Origin: Bryoerythrophyllum caledonicum
Taxonomy: Eukaryota; Streptophyta; Bryopsida; Pottiales; Pottiaceae
Assembly: GCA_963971425.1 (NCBI GenBank)
Contig: OZ020518.1
Location: 10,271,989-10,335,988, forward strand
Direction of reading: 5' to 3'
Length of the DNA stretch: 64,000 nucleotides
Below are positions 57,075 to 64,000 of this stretch, piece by piece. Numbering within the stretch: position 1 is the first letter of the stretch; each line of letters begins with the position of its first letter. The notes under the pieces were generated by a model. That model was not told where the DNA came from. It did no database searches and saw only the letters and a program-made list of their open reading frames with translations. A program made the translations under genes and the position numbers.

Positions 57075-60000
57075 GAAGTACTCTAGCTGCTATACTAAGG
57101 TGGGGTATGATACTTACATGAGCATATAATTCACTTTAATTCTAAACAAGCTGAAATTATATGTGTACTATATAGTGGGGTGGATTTTACTAACTGTCAA
57201 GCCAAGGTGAGGGGTTGGAGAAAACCTTACACTAATGTACACATGTGACTTACTATCTATTTCCAAAAATTTACTAAAATTGGCAAATAGTGTTGATGAT
57301 TGAGTTAACTTGGCCTTTGCTTAGGCCTTTGCATACTATTTGATTTCATCATTGGAAAAGAGGGAATAAATATATGTGAATACCATAGGGACATTATCCT
57401 TAGAACAAATTTTATTCTTTTGAGTTGAAAAGAGAGAAAGTAGAGTTTTCATTTAAAAAGTAAACTTGGAGGGGGGGGGTTTAAGAAGAACAGAAATCTT
57501 TATGAAAATATTTTAGAAGCAAAATCTATCAAGTATACTATATTTGTTTTTGTTCTCTTCCATTCCACACCATTCTTTGATATTCACTCCAAATTGATGA
57601 TGATATATTGCATGTTGTTAACTCTTTGATGCCTACAACGTTCTAGAGGAGGATTAATTTTGGTGCTCTAGGTGTTATTTTTGGATGATTGGCCTATGTC
57701 TACGCGGTCTTCACAACGCACGTCATTGTGCATGGCATCTTTCCAATGCATCTTCCTAAACGCCAATTCGGCTCTTGACAACTCCAATTGACACCACAAT
57801 GAGCATAACCATGCGGACACCATAGTGTGCGTGACTATTGTCTGCGAAGTAGTTAAAGTCCGTCCAATCCGCTATAATTTTCTTCATGTATTCATCAAAT
57901 TTCTAAATTATTATCAAGACGGCTAGAGGAGCAAGTGTCTAACAATTATCTACGGTCCAATTCCAAATTGAGAGTGTCTAAGAACGCAATAAAGGTCGTA
58001 ATTGGCCAAAAGTCCCTAAAACTTTGTTTGACATTAGAGTTTAATATGGCCTTAGAGGTTAATATGGTGCCTATAATTGTAATCACCAATGCCCAACAAA
58101 AATCTCTTAGTATAAAGATTGTTATCCACATGTTATTTAGTGATTTTGTTTTCAAACATTTGAAAATTACATGTTTTTACCCACAATACATCTATGATTT
58201 GAATAATATATATATATGTTGTATTTTTTTAATGATGAAAGTGGATTGATAACAAGATTTCCTTCAATCTGTTAATCCCAAAAAATCCTTGATCATCACT
58301 AAAAACACTTCATACCTAAATTCTTGTGTGATTGGGTTAAAATAACATATTGAACTATTTACTTTGCAATTTAATAGTAGGATCTTGTAATGAAATACTA
58401 GGAAAATGTTGTTAATTTTTATAAAAGCTAAAACATTTGAAGTAAAGAAAAAGGATTTTTTTTGCCTACTACATAGGCTTAACCATAAGACTTTGATTAC
58501 ATAAGGTCTAAATCAATTCCCATCATGGTATACATGATGTTAGTACCTTGTACACCCAAGTATAAAAAGTAATGGTGCTTCAATAAATATTTTTTATAAA
58601 AATATCCATCTTATTTAAATCTTGGAATCAAACTCGTTTGAAGTGTAGGTAATAAGATGCAATTACACAATATATAATTGTGTGATTTTAAGAACATATA
58701 TTTTGGGATAATTGTATAATCTAAAACAACTTTCAATTAGCTCAAAAGTAGAGTCGTTCTTGTTAATTAATGCGTATCAAACATTTTACAAAAGAATGAA
58801 CCTTTAAACATTCTTCATAATATCAAGTGCATTGAAGATTTTTCAAATTATATTATATGAAAAAGATATGGTATGTTGATATTTGGTGCTTTTAGGCTGC
58901 TCTACATGTGGTCATGTGTAAAACATTCATACTCTTTGATCCTTTTTGTAGTTGTGGTAAAAAAAGAAATACATTGTACAAATCTATGGATTCTAATTTT
59001 AAAAGGTATTTTTTCATTTATTTATTTTCAAAATTTTCAAAATTCTACTTGATTCAATTGAGTAAATTCTTCTCTCTACAAGCTCTCTAATGACAAATTT
59101 AGAATGCAACATATTCTCCTCACCATAACCTTTACCTTCTAACAACAATGGTTTATAGATCATATTTTGTAATGTGTAACACTATTGACATTGCAAATAT
59201 TGAAATCAGGTTCTTGTATTTGAAATATACTCTCAACCGGCCAAATTTTGCTCATATTTGTTCAAAAAGTTGTAATAATGTACAAAACCTGAGCAGTTTA
59301 CCATTTTTTGATGTGCAAGAGGCTTGCCAATATCAGCAACAATATAAAAATTTGTCAGTCATGGTACTAAATCAAATTTTCCTTATCCACATTTCTAGAC
59401 ACAAAAGTTGAATTTTAAAAGGTCTCATTCTCATTCTAAATTTTAAAAGGTATCATTCTCATTCTCATTCTCATTTAAAAACTTCACAATCCTAAAGTCT
59501 CAATTAAAAACCTACAACCCTAAGGTCACAATTAAAAAAAATTGAAGGCTTGTTGCACGACAAAACAACTTCAAATCCCTTTCAAGAAACAAGTGTGGAT
59601 CCCTATCATTTCCAACGGGGCAAGGACAATCCTCAATGAAGTACGCTTTTATCCGGGGTATCACCTAGGTTTCGGCTTCACCAAATGGACGCTACATAGA
59701 GATATGGTAAAGAACATGAGGGGGAAGCAATGAATTATGGAAAATCATTTCTGGACCTGGTTTGGTTACTCGTTGACTTCATCACATAAAATACAATACT
59801 TTGAATTTCAATTCTCCAAGCGAATTCATTACATACAAAATGGAAAATTTGAACCACTCATGACTTGTGTACTGAAAAATGAAACCGAAAACACACTAAA
59901 ATATAAGCCTTGAACAAGTCTAAAGTAAAATACTAGAGAAGGAAATTAATTGAGACAATAATACCATCTATTTTTAAATGTACAGTACTTTATGTATTGA

Positions 60001-60479
60001 AATGATCAATTAACAGTGAGGGACTCCAATTTAATACTTAGTTTGAACCCCTGAGAGCCTTTGGACGGCCCAATATTCTACTATTGGTACAAAGGGTGCA
60101 AATCAATTGGGATCCCATGACTTTGTCCTAACAATATCACATCACTGCCCTCCTCTGCAAAAAATCCCTTCATACACAACTTAAAAGCTAAGTACTAATT
60201 TTAGACAAATCACCTCAAAATGAATGGGACAGATGAGTTCCTGGATGTCTCTGATGTTTAAAAGGTATGCTCCTCATAAAAAAATAAATTATTATTTTAT
60301 TTAAAAGAAGAAGAGAAAATGGACTTCCGTGATTCAAATCAAGAATGCAAAAAATTTATAAGAAGAGAAAAAATTGATCTCAACTCTTATCCCTAAAAGG
60401 TCGGATGGGAACCATAGATACATGTATGTATTTTACTCTGTAAAATACGAAAGATGTATCAAAGTTTGATAAGACTTAC
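57075..60479. other. Long AT-rich stretch, no gene found
   Basis: 57075-57245 is related to the fold-back at 44764. 58440-58720 has a TIR-family flavour. Around 57700-58250 the composition is more complex, but neither strand gives a recognisable protein. 59420-59475 has a CATTCT repeat. The rest is low complexity. Confidence 0.4.
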
Positions 60480-60551
60480 ACCTCTGGATTAAAGATTCTT
60501 CAACCAACATCTTTCATTTGGAGGTCATCTCAACCTCTTTCAAAGGTTGAG

Positions 60552-62620
60552 ATGTTGAATTTTACTCTCCCTTTGAAAGAGATAAAATATTCGGATCACT
60601 AGGTAAAGCCTTTGACTACAAATGGATAGGCAATGGCATAGCTCACCCTCATAATGAAGAAGAAACACAACAAGCATTACATTGGGTCCGCCTTGCAGCC
60701 AAACATGACCCAAACCACACCTCCACCCTCATCATAACACCAGACAAAAACTGGTACCAAAACTTTAACCCACACTCAGGCCCCTTTCCGGACTCACACA
60801 TCATAGCACTATTCGAAGCGGACACAATAACATATGAAGAACCCACTATCCCAACCAAACAAAAAAAGCCTAGGCTTGAACCAGCTACTCTTCAAATACT
60901 ATGCGTCCATCACCAGAGCAAAACAATGGGAACCTTAGAACAAATGGCCACGCTCACATCCATAGCCAAATCTCTAAACATAAACCGGATACACACAAAT
61001 ATTGCCTCGCCCACACCTCCTCAAACACTAGTAAACCGGAACAAAAAATGGTCTAAACTAGAATACAATAACAACACATTAAACTATCCCATGACAAATC
61101 CCCCTCTTCCTAATTACCACACATATACACACCCAAAATACAACCCCATACAAAGTTACTACACGGATGGATCCTTCAAAGAACCAGTAGAAAGTAGCCC
61201 CGGACATTAGTAGAGAGAAAAAGCAGGATACGACATATACAATTCCAAGAAAGAAATCAAACTAGCCGAAAGACTCCATGGACTACAAAACATCCTTAGA
61301 GCAGAGATGATGGCCATACATAAAACACTCCAAATCATTAACACAAAATATGCCAATGAACCCGCACATATTTTTACGGATTGCATCAATGTCCTATATC
61401 TACTAAACACACAAATGACACACCCCACTCTCCACAATAGCCACCCTGACAAAATAACACTCATGTCCATAGTACAAATGCTCCAAAACCGAACACAACC
61501 TACTACACTCCATAAAGTTAGAGCCCACGCCAATATAGAAGGAAATGAACAAGCCGATAAACTTGCCAAAGAAGGAAGAGAAAAATCACATAAAAATGCC
61601 AAAGACCCACATGAACATGCACATGCCACCCCATACTACTTCCAAAAAGAGGACTGGCCCTCCAAAGATGACACTCCGGTCAAAGGCCCGGTCCGATTCC
61701 TGGGGAAATATCTCAAAAAACAAGACACATACAATGACATTGACACGATCTAAAAAAAATTCCCTAGTGTAGAAAAATGGACTGGCAATAATAACATAGA
61801 CAATGAATTGTCTACAAATTTTTGGAAAAACCCTTCCATTACCGATTCACAAATTACATGCCTTATCAAATTCCGCACTGGTCAATATATGGGGAATGCA
61901 CGTAAACAACTCTTTTTCAGAATAGAATGCTTCCCATCCATAACATGCCCCATATGTACCTCTACAAACCCCGACACATGGCTACACGTTCTACTAGAAT
62001 GCCAAAACCACCACATACACTCTCTCATTGTTAAAAGATACAACAAAGCAGTACGGGAAACCCGAAAACTAATTACATCACATAACAAATCCCGATGTTT
62101 CATACTCATGAATGCCGGCACTTTCAATAACAACCCACAAGAAAACACGGTCCCACCTTGGCTACTTCCATGTACATGCGCAACCCCAAGATGCCATTGT
62201 AATGCCAAATTTAAACCCGACATACTTGGTGTAAAAGGCCTACCATACAACGACCCGCCACCCACCTACACTGATCCAAACTATACCATTCAATTTATTG
62301 AATTCACATATTGTAACGAGAGATTCTCACCAGAAACAATAGAAAACAAAATAAACAAATATCAACCCCTCATCGATGACATTAGGAACCTTGGATGGAA
62401 TATTGACCCCCTCATAGTCATCACGGCCGGTGCTCGTGCCACAACCTATATCCCACCCATAAACACCCTGGAAGAAACCTTCAAAATTCCCATGAACACA
62501 ATCAAACATACCTTCAATAACATAAACACCATCGCAATCCAACATGCTATGTCCATACTTTTACATAAACGGAAAATTGAGAATAACCAAACCCTCCCCG
62601 ATCCACATCACGCACCATGA
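60552..62620 (+). pseudogene. LINE C polyprotein C-terminal half
   Basis: In order: an unassigned ~200-residue region (FGSLGKAFDYKWIGNG, LHWVRLAAKHDPN, GPFPDSHIIALFEADTITY); an RNase H domain (YYTDGSF, LRAEMMAIHKTL, HIFTDCINVLYLL, HKVRAHANIEGNEQADKLA); a finger, CPICTSTNPDTWLHVLLEC; and a C-terminal domain with CHCNAKFKPDILGV, IQFIEFTYCNERFSPETI and KINKYQPLIDDI. The last domain has the PD...E...K-Y layout of the restriction-like endonuclease (RLE) of early LINE clades. RNase H acidic residues are visible (D in YTDGS, E in RAEMM, D in FTDC). All parts are in the same frame, so the stops are the only damage. It acts in target-primed reverse transcription. Confidence 0.75.
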
Positions 62621-62880
62621 AACACCCCAAATCTCCTACCACCCCACTCATTCCCCTCCACCACCCCTCCCTTAGTCTTCCCCCCCTCCTCATTGTCTTC
62701 TCCTTTCTTTTCTTTCTCCCCACTCCATTGCTTTGATTGTGGCCTTCTTTGTTTTGGTTCTTAACCTCTTGGTTACTTGTTACATAGTGTCTACTCTCGA
62801 GAGGGGGAAGTAGCCCCATACTGCAAATTCCTTGCCTGGTGGACATGGTCTTAGTGGTGGTGCAAACAAATACTTTATTC

Positions 62881-62904
62881 ACGCCGGTCCTTCAGGGCCG
62901 GCGT
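62881..62904 (+). other. LINE 3'-terminal stem-loop
   Basis: ACGCCGGTCC pairs with GGGCCGGCGT (nine Watson-Crick pairs and one G-T pair) around the loop TTCA, followed by TTATTC and TTC units. The same position in copies A, D, E and F has a stem in varying decay. It is probably the RNA site recognised by the LINE protein. Confidence 0.65.
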
Positions 62905-62921
62905 TATTCTTCTTCTTCTTC

Positions 62922-64000
62922 AACCTTATCATGTTCAAATACAACATTGTGTATGTAGAATATTGTGGCTACGAGTGGGTCGTTATGATGTTTAAGGGTT
63001 AACCTTTTAGTGATGAGGTGGCCGGAAGTGGACGCAAGGCCCATGAAATCGACTGTAATCGTGTCATTTGGAAGCGGAAAGTGCCGACCGTACTCGTAAA
63101 AAACCTAGTCCGTAAAAATCTCTTCATTGTTGCTAAAGGGTTATACCCTAAAATTTATTGACAACTTCTATCATAAAATTGTCTAAAATTGTCATTGTTA
63201 GAAAAGGGCAAGATTTTTTTTTGACATCCAACCATAAATCTTATATGGACTTTTATATGAAAATGCAATATTTTGTTGGTCCCAATCATCCACACTAATA
63301 CAAAAATCGTAGCATTTGAAGTGAGATAGAAACTTTTTTTCTCCTCTGGCTTAGCGCATCTTTAAACTTTTACACTATAGAGTGTCCAAATCCTTTACCA
63401 TTATGATCCATATGGTGTTAGTTCCCCATGTGAAAAAATCAAGGTCTAAAAAAAGAGTGAAACATGATGAAATAGATGGTTTGGTGCATAATGACAACTA
63501 CTACAAAAACACAACTACTACAAAAATGGAGTGAATTTTTTTGTTGCAATCAAGTCTACTTTATCTGATAATTCCTTTTTCCACTAATTTAGGAAAAGAA
63601 TTGGGTAAAAATGATAAAATATCAAGTTTCACACAATTTATTAAATTATCTACTCCTCCTTAAAGTCAAGGTCTTCAAAGTTTTGTTTGCACAAAAAATA
63701 TAAATGAGACTTGCCTATATGGTGGACCCGTGTTGGTCGCTCCGCGGGCCTCGTAGCTAATTGACATGCCCGGTCCACTCGGAGCCTTTATTTATCAATT
63801 GAAAAGGATTTTTACATTTTTCATGAAGAATATCTTCTAAAGTCTTCCTCCCACCTATGACTCGGGTTGCCCCACCCTTTTTCCACCCTTTGTGCCCCTT
63901 ATTACTACCTTTTTGACACTTATATTTTATTGGTTCACAGGGTTGCCCAAGTTGCTCAACATCCCCATTTTTGGCTTTGGAGGTTTATAAATTTCAAACC
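62922..64000. other. AT-rich DNA after LINE C; no gene
   Basis: 62930-63010 matches 47393-47470 (CATGTTCAAATACAACA, TTTAAGGGTTAA). 63170-63520 carries TIR-family modules. 63720-63790 is a small GC-rich patch (GTGGACCCGTGTTGGTCGC) without recognisable function. Nothing further seen. Confidence 0.4.

Larger units (their letters stand above)
60480..62921 (+). mobile_element. Dual-endonuclease LINE, copy C (RNase H, finger, RLE, 3' tail)
   Basis: A 5'-truncated LINE. One frame runs from about 60550 to 62620 with a few stops (TGA near 60549, TAG-TAG near 61208-61213, TAA at 61751). The 3' UTR of ~270 bp ends with a 10 bp stem-loop (62881-62904) and TTC units to 62921. It is the best preserved copy in the window and serves to define the family. 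Confidence 0.8.

Noticed and set aside
57935..58249. 104-codon open frame
   Set aside because: AT-rich composition, no motif, and a similar open frame on the opposite strand.

Overview
The window reads as nuclear DNA of a land plant with a large, repeat-rich genome. The one clearly intact gene is an AT-hook nuclear-localized (AHL) protein with a PPC domain, a plant gene family. An L1-type LINE with plant-style ORFs supports this. A Tc1-type DD34E transposase and a LINE family that seems to carry two endonucleases are not what I would expect in a flowering plant. A fern, lycophyte, bryophyte or streptophyte alga is possible, but that is inference. Most of the window is AT-rich transposon debris. 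CpG-rich patches and one GC-richer gene island (about 37.2-43.1 kb) stand out from it.

Layout. 0-2 kb: decayed minus-strand reading frames of an unrecognised protein (family P), ending upstream at a CCGTCCG-rich island. 2-3 kb: a ~0.95 kb TIR element. 3.08-4.62 kb: an array of short Helitron-like units joined head to tail, ending in an assembly gap (4621-4820). 4.82-5.81 kb: a broken Tc1-like transposase. 6.6-7.5 kb: a ~185 bp tandem repeat organised as a dimer. 9.4-10.7 kb: a second family-P relic with its own island. 11.1-14.1 kb: a dual-endonuclease LINE interrupted by a 1.6 kb solo LTR. 16.6-20.5 kb: two tandem kinase-like relics (family K), each with a GC-rich island or minisatellite upstream. 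20.6-23.4 kb: minisatellites and tandem repeats. 23.7-26.9 kb: a second dual-endonuclease LINE copy (APE endonuclease plus reverse transcriptase). 30.3-37.1 kb: a long L1-type LINE with poly(A). 37.2-43.1 kb: the gene island with the AHL gene. 43-60 kb: AT-rich DNA with a 288 bp duplication, several TIR or fold-back elements, LINE tails and two exon-like islands. 60.5-62.9 kb: a third dual-endonuclease LINE copy (RNase H, zinc finger, restriction-like endonuclease, 3' stem-loop and TTC tail).

No operon-like cooperation is visible. The main biological story is transposons in several layers: LINEs interrupted by an LTR, MITE-like elements between them, and two decayed protein families whose starts all lie 100-250 bp from CpG-rich blocks. 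The AHL gene is probably the only host gene here that is intact. The family P and K frames carry stop codons that look like C-to-T decay at methylated cytosines.
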